From Vibrio algarum (lineage in GTDB: Bacteria > Pseudomonadota > Gammaproteobacteria > Enterobacterales > Vibrionaceae): a stretch of 64,000 nt of DNA. Shown here one piece after another: positions 38,063 to 47,721 of the stretch (positions within the stretch are counted from its first letter, which is position 1; each line of letters opens with the position of its first letter). A program made the position numbers and the translations under genes. Below the pieces are notes generated by a model that saw only the letters and a list, made by a program, of their open reading frames with translations, was not told the origin of the DNA and searched no databases. The DNA is taken from assembly GCF_028204155.1 (NCBI RefSeq), contig NZ_JAQLOI010000001.1, forward strand, positions 124,001 through 188,000, written 5' to 3'.

Positions 38063-39147
38063 TCAACGTCGACAGAAATCTATAGCCTGCTCAATCTTTT
38101 CACTTGGCACATTAGACACGACTTCAGCACAACCAATACCCGTTGGAAGAACAAGGCGTAATTGACCTGAAAGTACTTTTTTATCGCGCATCATATGTTT
38201 CATGAAATCATCAAAAGACATCGACTTAGGTGTATGTATTGGTAACTTCGCTTGTTGAAGTATAGCGATTATTCTTTCAAGTTGCTGTTCTGTAATCAAA
38301 CTTTGAAGATGAGCAGTCTTAGCCGCCATCACAGTTCCAGCAGAAACAGCTTCACCATGTAGCCAATTACCATAACCTAGCTCAGCTTCTATAGCATGTC
38401 CGAATGTGTGACCAAGATTAAGCAGTGCACGAATACCAGACTCTTTCTCATCTTGCTCAACAACTTCTGCTTTAATTGCACAACAGCGAGCAATCGCATA
38501 AGTAAGTGCTTGCTCATCTTGAGCGTAAAGCTTGTCGATATTCTCTTCTAGCCAAACGAAAAAATCTTCATCATAGATGATGCCATATTTAATGACTTCA
38601 GCCATACCTGCCGCAAACTCTCTTTCAGGGAGTGTCTCTAAGCAGTTGGTATCAATAATGACAGATTTAGGCTGATAAAAAGCCCCAATCATATTTTTAC
38701 CAAGAGGATGATTCACAGCGGTTTTACCACCAACAGATGAGTCAACTTGAGATAATAATGTGGTTGGTACCTGAACAAAATCAACACCACGCTGGTAACA
38801 AGCGGCGACAAAACCGACAAGATCACCAACAACTCCACCACCCAATGCTACTAAGGTGACATCTCGTGAATAACTACCTTCTAACAAAAAACTCATCACC
38901 GTTTCAAACGTGTCTAGCGTTTTATACTTTTCGCCATCAGGTAGCTCAAGCACAGAAACTTCACAGCCTTGCTTTTCTATAAGCGAAACAACTTTGTTTG
39001 CATATAGTGGCGCAACAGTAACATTACTGATAACGACAACTTTTTTGTTAGGGGATAAAAAGAAAAGTACGCCGAGTTATTAAATAACTCGGCGCCGATA
39101 GAGATAGGGTAGCTTCGTTCACCAAGATCAACAGTGATCTTTTCCAT
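38063..39147 (-). CDS. aroB: AroB, 3-dehydroquinate synthase (one-base frameshift)
   Basis: AroB makes 3-dehydroquinate from DAHP in the shikimate pathway, using NAD+ and a divalent metal. The true start is ATG 39147 (MEKITVDLGERSYPISIG), but the frame breaks in the run A5 at 39057-39061 (T5 in the coding strand). One added base yields FLSPNKKVVVISNVTVAPLY and a single 361-residue protein. Later motifs are intact: ALGGGVVGDL, QVDSSVGGKTAVNHPLGKN, metal ligands in NLGHTFGHAIE and HGEAVS. A real defect would cause aromatic auxotrophy, so an error is likelier. Confidence 0.95.
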
Positions 39148-39169
39148 GGTTTGCTCTCCGTTATTGAAC

Positions 39170-39688
39170 CTAACGTTCTTCTAGCATTTTTACGATTTGA
39201 TTTGCTACTACTTTAGCACTTTGATCGTCGGTACGGACAGTATAGTCCGCCACTTCTTCATACAAAGTATTACGTTCACCAGCTAGCGATTCCAAAACTT
39301 CTTTTGGGTCATCGGTTTGCAGTAGCGGACGTTTTTTGTCTCTGTTGGTACGTGCTAATTGTTTTTCGATTGTTGTCTCTAGATATACAACAATGCCTCG
39401 AGCAGATAGACGATTACGGTTATCTTTACTTTTAACCGAACCACCACCTGTCGCTAGAACAATACCTTGTTGTTCAGTCAGGTCATTAATAACCGTTTCT
39501 TCGCGTTTGCGGAAACCATCTTCACCTTCAACATCAAATACCCAAGCGATATCTGCGCCTGTGCGTTCTTCAATAACTGTATCTGAGTCTAAAAACTCCA
39601 TATGCAGTTGCGATGCTAGGTGTCTACCTATTGTACTTTTGCCGGCACCCATAGGGCCAACAAGAAAAATATTACGTTTCTCAGCCAT
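39170..39688 (-). CDS. aroK: AroK, shikimate kinase I
   Basis: AroK phosphorylates shikimate with ATP. The 172-residue protein has the P-loop GPMGAGKST near 11-19, the shikimate-binding DSD near 34, GGG near 79 (ATGGGSVK) and the lid RDKKRPLLQ near 117-125. I chose MAEKRNIFLVG (39688), matching E. coli AroK, over an ATG three codons upstream. It is cotranscribed with aroB (22 bases apart). Confidence 0.97.
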   Translation of the reverse strand: MAEKRNIFLVGPMGAGKSTIGRHLASQLHMEFLDSDTVIEERTGADIAWVFDVEGEDGFRKREETVINDLTEQQGIVLATGGGSVKSKDNRNRLSARGIVVYLETTIEKQLARTNRDKKRPLLQTDDPKEVLESLAGERNTLYEEVADYTVRTDDQSAKVVANQIVKMLEER

Positions 39689-39936
39689 GTTCAGCAATTA
39701 ATTTACAACGTTAATTCAATGACATTGCCACTCGTTAGGTTGCTATTTATATTTCAGCGAACTTCATTGGTGACACCGATTCCTCACAGTACTGTCGTGA
39801 TAAGACCCGAAATTATCTAGATCTGCTGCCCTTAATGCAACCTAATTTTTCTTTGTTTTCCTTATTTCACAAATAACCAAGTATAAGCGCCGTTCAAAGA
39901 AAGCAATTAAAGCATTTAAAATCAGATAATTAGACT

Positions 39937-41178
39937 CTAATTATCTACTATTGTAGGTGTAACAAAGATAAGCAATTCTCTTTTCATTTCGTTTTCATAA
40001 CTACGTTTGAATAAGTTTCCAAGGACGGGGATGTCACCAAGTAACGGTACTTTGTCAATTGAACGGATATTACTTGTTTGAAATATACCGCCCAAAACCA
40101 CCGTTTCACCATTTTTTACGATGACCTGTGTATCGATTCTTTGTGTATCAATAGCGACAGCTTCCCCTGTTCCCGTTTTTACGATTTGACCCGGCCTATC
40201 TTGGGTCACTAGTAAGTCGAGAATAATTTTGTTGTCCGCGATCATTTGTGGCGTCACCTCTAAACTCAATACGGCCTTTCTAAATCTAACTGTTGCCGCT
40301 CCACTTTCACTCGATTCTAAATACGGTATTTCTGTACCTTGTTCGATATACGCTGGCTTTTTGTTCATCGTAAGTAATCTTGGACTTGAAATTACTTCTG
40401 CCCTCGATTCCGATTGCAGTGCAGAAAGCTCCAAATCAAGCAAAGTTGAAGAGCTCAGTTTGGCAATTTGAAATGCAATGCTAGAGGCATTCTCCGACGT
40501 GCTACCAAGATTAACATTTAGATAGTCACTAATATCGGTTTCGGTTGAACCATCAACCCTTAATTCATTACCAGATATCCCATCGATTGATCCACCTATG
40601 GTCAAATTGTTATTTTTTGATGATATTCCCCAACGAACGCCAAGCTCTTCTATATCTCCCTCATTGATGATGGCTATTCTTGCTTCAATTTGTACCTGTC
40701 GAACTGGAACATCGAGTCGACGGATGATCTCCATAATCTCCTTTAGGTTTTCTGGTTGCTCTTTCAAAATTATTGTATTGGTTCTTTCATCAAAGGCTAA
40801 GCTTCCTTGCTCGCTAAGTAATCTTCGGCCACTATTTTTTTCCAGCAATTGAGCAATACTGCTTGCATCCGTGAAGCGCAATGTAATGTACTCAGTTTGA
40901 AGCGGGTCAAGGGCATTAATTTCTTTAGGGTTAAATTCTACGGGACGACTATTAAAGCGCTTGGCTTCAACTTCACTATTACTCTTAATCGAAGTCGATT
41001 GGATAATGTCAGAGGTTGAAAAAGGGTCTCGTTCTTTATTAAAGCGATAGCTCTCTAAGGTATTCTCAACCTTAATAGCATTCATTTTGGTTTCTTCAGC
41101 ACTTGCTTTCGCTAAGTAATGGACTTGAGTACCGATTACCAGTAACCCCAAAAGTAAATAGCGCTTATATTCGTTCAT
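39937..41178 (-). CDS. pilQ: Short PilQ/HofQ-like secretin
   Basis: This forms the outer-membrane pore of the type IV pilus or DNA-uptake machine. The 413-residue protein has a signal peptide (about 1-27, ending KASA), a secretin N-domain (about 95-165, with SGRRLLSEQGS) and the secretin core with VPLLGDIPVLGNLFKRS near 376-392. V. cholerae PilQ is about 570 residues with AMIN domains; here that N-terminal region is missing, like E. coli HofQ (about 412 residues). Residues 37-56 (ESYRFNKERDPF...) resemble the conserved linker of PilP, which has no gene of its own here. The gene overlaps pilO by 14 bases. Confidence 0.88.
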   Translation of the reverse strand: MNEYKRYLLLGLLVIGTQVHYLAKASAEETKMNAIKVENTLESYRFNKERDPFSTSDIIQSTSIKSNSEVEAKRFNSRPVEFNPKEINALDPLQTEYITLRFTDASSIAQLLEKNSGRRLLSEQGSLAFDERTNTIILKEQPENLKEIMEIIRRLDVPVRQVQIEARIAIINEGDIEELGVRWGISSKNNNLTIGGSIDGISGNELRVDGSTETDISDYLNVNLGSTSENASSIAFQIAKLSSSTLLDLELSALQSESRAEVISSPRLLTMNKKPAYIEQGTEIPYLESSESGAATVRFRKAVLSLEVTPQMIADNKIILDLLVTQDRPGQIVKTGTGEAVAIDTQRIDTQVIVKNGETVVLGGIFQTSNIRSIDKVPLLGDIPVLGNLFKRSYENEMKRELLIFVTPTIVDN

Positions 41179-41815
41179 TGCTACTTTCCTTTGACCTATG
41201 TAGGAATGTAAATGCTGTGATTGTAGCTTTCAGCACCTCACTATTATTTTGTCTCTTTTTCAAATTGAAATTATCAAGAATGACAACGTTTGGTAGTTCA
41301 GTTATCGCTTGTGAAAAGAAAATGAAGTCCCTGTATTGCCCTCTTAATTCAATATCAATTGGTATCCTATCTAAGAAACTAAAAGGCTCTTTTTTACCCC
41401 ATCGGATGTGAACAATTTCGATATTTTTCTGTTTGGAAATTTGAGTAATGGAGGCGATCAATGAAGTAAGAGATTCTTCTAATAAAAGAGTATTTAAAAA
41501 TTCTTTTAATTGTCTGCTCTGACTTTCAATGCGCTGAATTAAAGGCGGTATTGCTTCTAATTGTTTATTTTTAAGGGCAATCGTTATTTCTGTTTCAGCA
41601 TTGAGGGCCTCTATATTTTCAAGTTGATTCATTTTGGGTAGCACCAAAAGCCAACAGGTCACAGCTTGAACAAGAATAGAAATAAGAACGAGCAATAAAG
41701 CCTGAGAATAGAATGGCCAACGCACTATATCCTCTAAATCTAGCTGCAATAGTTTATTAATATGACCATTCTGATCTACTTCCCCACTACTACTCACTGA
41801 AACAACCCTGTTCAT
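41165..41815 (-). CDS. pilO: PilO-like type IV pilus inner-membrane protein
   Basis: PilO pairs with PilN in the inner-membrane alignment complex. The 216-residue protein has a cytoplasmic N-terminus, one transmembrane helix (about 36-56), a coiled-coil (about 62-110) and a ferredoxin-like C-terminal fold. Sequence similarity is low, so the call leans on the PilN-PilO-PilQ order and topology. It overlaps pilN by 4 bases and pilQ by 14. Confidence 0.85.
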   Translation of the reverse strand: MNRVVSVSSSGEVDQNGHINKLLQLDLEDIVRWPFYSQALLLVLISILVQAVTCWLLVLPKMNQLENIEALNAETEITIALKNKQLEAIPPLIQRIESQSRQLKEFLNTLLLEESLTSLIASITQISKQKNIEIVHIRWGKKEPFSFLDRIPIDIELRGQYRDFIFFSQAITELPNVVILDNFNLKKRQNNSEVLKATITAFTFLHRSKESSNERI

Positions 41816-42348
41816 AACAGACGAAACGACAAAGAAAAATCATGCAAATCAGGTCGTTGACTATTTGACGTAATAGAATCAATTTCAACTTTAGAGATCG
41901 CTGCATCGTTTTTCAGTACATCAGCAAAGGTGTTTATAAATCTCATATCGGTACTTGTGCCTGTTAGCACTATTTTGCTACCGAGAATATTCAGTTCATT
42001 TAAAAACAGATCATTTGGAACCAGTGAAGGCAATAAACTTAGTGTATTAACGACAACGTATTTACTTTGCTGTATCTGTAAAATTGTATTGATATTTTCA
42101 CTAGAAATTTGTTGCTGTTTCTGCAAATTGGCAAGTTCAACCAACCCTTTATTAAGCAGAATATGGGCCTCTTCGGTCTGTTGAAGTAACAATCGGCTAT
42201 CAAGTATTACAGACTGATAATGTCGGTAGACGTAAATTTGAACCAACAGAGTGAAAACCGCCGTCAGTAACGCCAATTTAAGAAAACGCCTTTTAAGCTC
42301 TCGCCTTTCTTCCTCTCTCCATGGAAACAAATTAATTCGGTTCATCAT
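41812..42348 (-). CDS. pilN: PilN-like type IV pilus inner-membrane protein
   Basis: PilN has the conserved cytoplasmic motif NLFPWREEERRE near residues 5-16, which binds PilM, then one transmembrane helix (about 24-43), a coiled-coil and a C-terminal fold. Length 178 residues. It overlaps pilM and pilO by 4 bases on each side, so these are translationally coupled. Confidence 0.9.
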   Translation of the reverse strand: MMNRINLFPWREEERRELKRRFLKLALLTAVFTLLVQIYVYRHYQSVILDSRLLLQQTEEAHILLNKGLVELANLQKQQQISSENINTILQIQQSKYVVVNTLSLLPSLVPNDLFLNELNILGSKIVLTGTSTDMRFINTFADVLKNDAAISKVEIDSITSNSQRPDLHDFSLSFRLL

Positions 42349-43379
42349 TGTGCCTTTCTCCAGATATCGAAACCAACCGCTATCCCAATTGCTTTTTCAA
42401 ATCCAATAGGGAACGTTTCATCTTTATGAAAACCAAGAACGTCATAGATAGCTAAAGGAGATACCTCTATTTTTCTCGGGGAGGACGTGACAGGAAAGTC
42501 GAGCTTTTCTAGTTGTTGAGCTATCGATATACAGAGGTTATCTACATTACTATCTTCAGTGCTCAACCAGACCTTACATACGTCGATTCCATCTTGGTAT
42601 ATGAGATTAGCATCGAGCTGCTTTAACAGATTTTTTCCAAGTTGCTGAAGAAAAATTTCACTACCGAGTTCTTCCAAGGCAGATAAACCTGCAGATAAGG
42701 TTTTAACGTAGGGAGCAGAGTCTTGATTTTGACAACAAAAGATTGTAGTTGTCTCTGCAACATAAAGTAAAAAGTGCTTAATTTTTACCTCATGGCCCAA
42801 CTTGTTTACTTTCGAGCAATTAAATCTTGCATATTTCGACGGTTTTTCAAGTAAACACAATAACGATATTAAACTTTGAGATTCACTGTTGATGAAAACA
42901 GGTTTAAACGCTGCTTTTCTCAAGGCGCTCACTCTACTTTCAATCAGCTCACGGGGAGTGGCATAAACCCTATATTGAGAGGTTGATGACTTCGTTGTAT
43001 TTTTGTCATCGATTTTTAGAAAATCAATGCAAAGATCTTGTATAGGTATAGACGATTGCATAGATAATGCTTGCTCAATAGAATATTGAATCTCTGTCGC
43101 CGATAAGTTCGAATCAATTGAAATTTCGCTAGTAAATACAGCATTATCTGGAATAACAACGGCCACTTGGGTACAAAATCTAGGCAGCTTCTTCTTAAGA
43201 ATTTGAAGTTTCTTAACAATTTCTTGATAATTAAGCTGATTATTATCAGAAAATAGAGCACTTTTAGTAATGATTTCTTGATAAGACTTTAGAATAACTC
43301 GCTTATTATTTAGACTTAGTACTGCGGCTTTCACATACCAAGTACCAATATCAATACCTATAATCAGTGACTCGGCCAT
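42345..43379 (-). CDS. pilM: PilM-like actin-fold pilus assembly protein
   Basis: PilM is a cytoplasmic actin-like ATPase that docks on PilN. The 344-residue protein begins with GIDIGTWYVKAAVLS near 8-22, an actin-fold phosphate loop. The remainder matches the PilM layout, but the sequence is divergent. It is first in the minus-strand pil operon and divergent from mrcA; the roughly 140-base gap holds both promoters. Confidence 0.88.
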   Translation of the reverse strand: MAESLIIGIDIGTWYVKAAVLSLNNKRVILKSYQEIITKSALFSDNNQLNYQEIVKKLQILKKKLPRFCTQVAVVIPDNAVFTSEISIDSNLSATEIQYSIEQALSMQSSIPIQDLCIDFLKIDDKNTTKSSTSQYRVYATPRELIESRVSALRKAAFKPVFINSESQSLISLLCLLEKPSKYARFNCSKVNKLGHEVKIKHFLLYVAETTTIFCCQNQDSAPYVKTLSAGLSALEELGSEIFLQQLGKNLLKQLDANLIYQDGIDVCKVWLSTEDSNVDNLCISIAQQLEKLDFPVTSSPRKIEVSPLAIYDVLGFHKDETFPIGFEKAIGIAVGFDIWRKAQ

Positions 43380-43519
43380 TTTTTATCTTGCTCCATTTAT
43401 AGATTTTTCTTGGGTGAAAAAATAATTATGAGGCAGTAGCTAAATGCCATGTGCTAAGCTCTTGCCTTAATGTACTCGGATTCGTAACTAGACGACCTCA
43501 ACCAATCAGGAAATTTTCG

Positions 43520-46105
43520 GTGAAGTTCATAAAGCGATTGCTCATACTTTCAGTGATTTGCATCATTCTTGGAGTGACTACAATCATTGGCTTCTATTTT
43601 TACTTGAAGCCTCAACTCCCAGATGTAGCGACATTAAAAGATGTTGAGCTTCAAACACCTATGCAGGTGTATAGTCAAGACAATAAGCTCATCGCACAAT
43701 TTGGTGAAAAACGAAGAATTCCGCTTAGGCTGGAAGATATGCCTGAGGAGCTTATAGAAGCGATTATTGCAACGGAAGATAGTCGTTTTTATTCGCATTT
43801 TGGTATTGACCCGATAGGTATTACTCGTGCTGCTGTTGTCGTCATTATGTCTGGTTCAGCAAAGCAAGGTGCTAGTACTATTACTCAACAGCTTGCTCGA
43901 AATTTTTTCTTATCTAACGAGAAAAAACTGATTCGAAAAATCAAAGAAATGTTCATCGCATTCCATATCGAACAACTGCTTACGAAAGATGAAATACTAG
44001 AACTTTACCTAAACAAAATTTATTTGGGTCACCGTTCATACGGTGTCGGTGCAGCAGCACAAGTCTATTTTGGAAAAGATGCAAAAGATCTTTCGCTTGG
44101 TGAGGCAGCACTTATTGCAGGCTTACCTAAAGCACCCTCAACAATGAATCCTATCTACTCTATTGATCGTGCAACAACACGACGCAACGTTGTACTTTCT
44201 AGAATGCTTGCTGAAAATTACATCACACAAGATGAGTTAGACGCGGCTAAAAACGAAGAGCTGTCAGGAAAATCTTTTGGTGCTGAGATAGAGGTCAATG
44301 CCCCTTATATTGCAGAAATTGCTCGTGCGTGGATGCTAGACAAATATGGAGAGGATGCCTACACCTCTGGTATGAAGGTTTATACGTCCATTGACTCTAA
44401 GTTACAGAAAGCAGCACAAACAGCGGCTATCAATAACTTACTTACCTATGATGAAAGGCACGGTTATAGAGGAGCGGAACAAGAAGTTTGGACACAAGGT
44501 GCTGACGCTTTTACTGAAGACGAATTAACAAAGCACCTTAAGAGCCAGCCAAGCTATGGTGAACTAAGACCTGCCGTAGTGACTTCTGTAGATGAAAAAA
44601 CAGCTCAAATTTATATTAAGAATCAAGGCTATTCAGAACTCTCTTGGGACGCGATGAAGTGGGCTAGAAAATTCATCACTGACGAAAGGCAGGGACCCGC
44701 CCCCAAGAAAGCTTCAGATATCTTAATTGCTGGCGAGCAAATCTGGGTGAGACCGCTCGCTGATGTTGTACCTGAATTCTCAAATGAAAACAGTGACGAA
44801 GAAACCTCTATACAGGAACACACTTGGAAGCTAAGTCAGGTTCCTAATGCCAACACTGCTTTTGTTGCTATCAATCCAAACGATGGTGCCGTTATATCCT
44901 TAGTGGGTGGATTCAACTTTGTGCACAGTAAATTTAACCGAGCAACACAATCGGTTCGTCAGGTTGGCTCCGGTATCAAACCATTTATCTACTCAGCCGC
45001 AATTAATGAAGGCCTGTCGTTAGCCACTTTAATCAATGATGCCCCGATTAATCAATGGGATGCCGCAGGCGGTACTGCTTGGCGTCCGAAAAACTCACCA
45101 CCCACGTACGTTGGACCCGCTCGCATGCGCCTTGGTTTAGCTCAATCTAAAAACGTAATGGCCGTAAGAGTACTTCGTTCTGTTGGACTAGAAGATACCC
45201 GTAACTTCTTAGCTCGATTTGGTTTTGAGTTGGATGAGTTACCTAAATCTGAAACCATAGCACTTGGTGCTGGTAGCCTAACACCAATCAAATTAGCGCA
45301 AGGATATTCTGTTTTCGCTAACGGTGGTTATTACGTAGAGCCTTATTACATATCTAAAATAGAAGGCCCTTTCGGTGACTTAGTCTATCAAGTAGAACCA
45401 ACTACCGTATGTAAACGCGATTGTGGTGAACAATCCGTCGAAATTACAAACGTAGAGGCTACTGACTCAGAATTTAATGAAGTCGATATCATCGACGAAG
45501 AACAACAACACAAATTCGCCCCTCAGGTCATAACGGAACAAAATGCATTTTTGGTCAGAGAAATGCTGTATAGCAACGTTTGGGGTGGAGGGGACTGGTC
45601 TAAAGGTACTGGCTGGAACGGAACAGGATTTAGAGCTCAGAAGTTAAAAAGAAGGGATATTGGGGGTAAAACAGGCACAACCAACGATTCTAAGGATGCT
45701 TGGTATAACGGCTATGGCCCCGGAATTGTCGCTACAGCGTGGGTTGGTTTCGACAACCATAACCGAAAATTAGGTCGCACGAGTAAAAATACGAACCTAA
45801 AAAATAACGAACAAGCACCAGGTGGCGAAGCGGGCGCTAAGACAGCTCAACCAGCGTGGATAGACTTTATGAAAGTGGCACTAGAAAATGTCCCACAAGA
45901 ACAAAAGTCCATCCCACCGAATATTGTGCGCATTCGTATTGATAGAGATTCTGGGCTTTTGACCAAAAAATCTGGTTCGACTTCTCTGTTTGAATATTTC
46001 GAAAAAGGAACAGAGCCTAAAGAGTATATTGAAGAGTCCAATAGGGACGAATTGGATATCTACTCTGCCCAAGGTGAAGCGGGTGAGGAGGAGTCCCTCT
46101 TCTAA
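43520..46105 (+). CDS. mrcA: MrcA (PBP1A), bifunctional peptidoglycan synthase
   Basis: PBP1A polymerises and cross-links peptidoglycan. Start is GTG 43520 (MKFIKRLLILS), with AGGAA upstream; earlier in-frame codons are not conserved. Domains: transmembrane anchor (about 8-28), GT51 glycosyltransferase (about 55-230, with EDSRFYSHFG and GASTITQQLARN), OB-like insert (about 310-410), and transpeptidase with SGIK near 510, SKN near 565 and KTG in GGKTGTTND near 717. Length 861 residues. A strong terminator follows. Confidence 0.96.
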   Translation: MKFIKRLLILSVICIILGVTTIIGFYFYLKPQLPDVATLKDVELQTPMQVYSQDNKLIAQFGEKRRIPLRLEDMPEELIEAIIATEDSRFYSHFGIDPIGITRAAVVVIMSGSAKQGASTITQQLARNFFLSNEKKLIRKIKEMFIAFHIEQLLTKDEILELYLNKIYLGHRSYGVGAAAQVYFGKDAKDLSLGEAALIAGLPKAPSTMNPIYSIDRATTRRNVVLSRMLAENYITQDELDAAKNEELSGKSFGAEIEVNAPYIAEIARAWMLDKYGEDAYTSGMKVYTSIDSKLQKAAQTAAINNLLTYDERHGYRGAEQEVWTQGADAFTEDELTKHLKSQPSYGELRPAVVTSVDEKTAQIYIKNQGYSELSWDAMKWARKFITDERQGPAPKKASDILIAGEQIWVRPLADVVPEFSNENSDEETSIQEHTWKLSQVPNANTAFVAINPNDGAVISLVGGFNFVHSKFNRATQSVRQVGSGIKPFIYSAAINEGLSLATLINDAPINQWDAAGGTAWRPKNSPPTYVGPARMRLGLAQSKNVMAVRVLRSVGLEDTRNFLARFGFELDELPKSETIALGAGSLTPIKLAQGYSVFANGGYYVEPYYISKIEGPFGDLVYQVEPTTVCKRDCGEQSVEITNVEATDSEFNEVDIIDEEQQHKFAPQVITEQNAFLVREMLYSNVWGGGDWSKGTGWNGTGFRAQKLKRRDIGGKTGTTNDSKDAWYNGYGPGIVATAWVGFDNHNRKLGRTSKNTNLKNNEQAPGGEAGAKTAQPAWIDFMKVALENVPQEQKSIPPNIVRIRIDRDSGLLTKKSGSTSLFEYFEKGTEPKEYIEESNRDELDIYSAQGEAGEEESLF

Positions 46106-46126
46106 CCATATCTCAAAAACAGAACA

Positions 46127-46160
46127 TCAAAAAAGGAAGCTTTTCGCTTCCTTTTTTGAT
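46127..46160 (+). terminator. Rho-independent terminator after mrcA
   Basis: GGAAGC and GCTTCC form a stem around the loop TTTTC, extended by an A6/T6 pair and flanked by ATC/GAT. It lies about 22 bases after the mrcA stop and insulates the hydrogenase locus from mrcA transcription. Confidence 0.93.
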
Positions 46161-46596
46161 CGCATCATTCATATACTTGGTAATAATCCCGTATTGGTTA
46201 ACATTCTTTCACAAAAGAACAAAACCTCATGTCATTGTATTTTATTTGTCATATTTGTTAACAACTAATTAACCGCATGACTTAATCTATAATCTACCTA
46301 CAAAGTATTACACATAAAAACCTTCGGTAAAATCACCAAATAATGAATAAGAATTATTAACAATAAAGCCTCTACCCCTTTAGAATAGTACGCTCACCGT
46401 AAAAACCCTACATAGTGCAAGTTTTTTATACTCGTGTATTCATATGTCCTTGTAAGTTGATTCAGATCAAGCTCCGTATTTATCAAAATCATTACATTCT
46501 ACTAACTTTTATTATATTAACAAACACTAATAAACTAAAGATAAAAGCGAACACGTTATCACTACCTACACATAAAATAACGAAGGATGGTCTGAA
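46161..46596 (+). promoter_or_regulatory. Upstream control region of the hydrogenase operon
   Basis: 436 bases without a supported gene. It is AT-rich and contains the FNR box at 46457-46470. A -10-like TACATT at 46493-46498 would put the start near 46505, about 41.5 bases after the centre of the box, which is class II FNR geometry. The hybO leader would then be about 90 bases, with AAGGATG in the ribosome-binding position. Confidence 0.65.
46457..46470. promoter_or_regulatory. FNR box, perfect consensus
   Basis: TTGATTCAGATCAA matches the FNR consensus TTGAT-N4-ATCAA in all ten defined bases. It is about 130 bases upstream of hybO. Anaerobic activation of an uptake hydrogenase by FNR is expected biology. 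Confidence 0.85.
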
Positions 46597-47721
46597 ATGG
46601 ATGGCTACGATCTACTCGAATACAATGGAGTATCCCGTCGCTCCTTTATGAAATTCTGTGCCGGCCTTGCTGCCACCATGGGTATAACACAGGCAAATGC
46701 AGCCCAAACCGTTGCGGATGCGATAACCCAATCTAAACGACCACCTGTTATCTGGATTGGCGCGCAAGAATGTACTGGATGTACAGAGTCTCTATTACGT
46801 TCAACTCACCCAACGATTGAAAATTTAATTTTAAATATGATCTCTTTGGAATATCACGAAGTACTCTCTGCTGCTGCCGGACATAAAGTAGAAGAAAATA
46901 AACATCATGCGATGGAAAAATACAAAGGTGAATATGTCTTAGTGGTCGATGGGTCAATTCCAATAAAAGATGGTGGCGTATACTGCATGGTTGCAGGAAA
47001 GCCTATTGTAGAACATATTAAAGAAGCAGCTGAAGGTGCTGCTGCAATTATTGCGATTGGCTCTTGCTCTTCTTGGGGTGGTGTTGCTTCCATTGGCGTC
47101 AATCCTACCGAAGCAAAATCATTACAAGAGATCCTTCCAGGTAAAACCATTGTAAATATTCCAGGCTGCCCTCCAAACCCACACAATTTTTTAGCCACTG
47201 TTGCTCATCTTCTTACTTTTAGCAAACTGCCGGCTTTAGATGAAAAAAATCGACCTACCTTTGCCTATGGCCGACTTATCCATGAAAACTGCGAACGCCG
47301 CCCCCATTTTGACGCAGGCCGATTTGCAATTGAATTTGGTGACCAAGGCCATAGAGATGGATGGTGCCTTTATAAGCTTGGCTGTAAAGGGCCAGAAACC
47401 TACGGTAACTGCTCGACACTAGAGTTCTGCGATGTGGGGGGTGGTATTTGGCCTGTAGGTATTGGGCACCCATGTATCGGCTGTAACGAAAAAGATGTTG
47501 GGTTCACCAAAGGTATCCATCAACTCGCCAACGTTCGGCTTCCAACACCACCAGCCGCACTCCCTGAAGTGGGTACGCAGGTTGGTGAATCCGCATCTCC
47601 TGGGGCTTCAGCTTTGTTAGGTGGTATTGCCGGTTTAGCGGCGGGTATCAGTGTTATGACCGTACGTGAACTAACTCGTCAGCACAAAGATACAAAACCA
47701 GAAAGTAACGAGGAGGCATAA
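46597..47721 (+). CDS. hybO: HybO-type [NiFe]-hydrogenase small subunit
   Basis: The small subunit carries the Fe-S relay from the active site in HybC to HybA. The 374-residue preprotein has a twin-arginine signal SRRSFMKF at 13-20 with the hydrophobic core ending near ANAA, so the enzyme is exported folded. The proximal-cluster motif is ECTGCTES (Cys59, Cys62), with further cysteines in GSCSSWGG and PGCPPNP. It has Gly where O2-tolerant (HyaA-type) enzymes have Cys, so a standard cluster is expected. Distal-cluster residues CERRPHFDAG and CSTLEFCDVGGGIWPVGIGHPCIGC follow. A C-terminal hydrophobic helix (about 333-352) anchors it. The stop overlaps hybA's start. Confidence 0.96.
   Translation: MDGYDLLEYNGVSRRSFMKFCAGLAATMGITQANAAQTVADAITQSKRPPVIWIGAQECTGCTESLLRSTHPTIENLILNMISLEYHEVLSAAAGHKVEENKHHAMEKYKGEYVLVVDGSIPIKDGGVYCMVAGKPIVEHIKEAAEGAAAIIAIGSCSSWGGVASIGVNPTEAKSLQEILPGKTIVNIPGCPPNPHNFLATVAHLLTFSKLPALDEKNRPTFAYGRLIHENCERRPHFDAGRFAIEFGDQGHRDGWCLYKLGCKGPETYGNCSTLEFCDVGGGIWPVGIGHPCIGCNEKDVGFTKGIHQLANVRLPTPPAALPEVGTQVGESASPGASALLGGIAGLAAGISVMTVRELTRQHKDTKPESNEEA

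Noticed and set aside
46415..46651. 78-codon ORF upstream of hybO
   Set aside because: It spans the FNR box and the hybO start in another frame; nothing supports translation.
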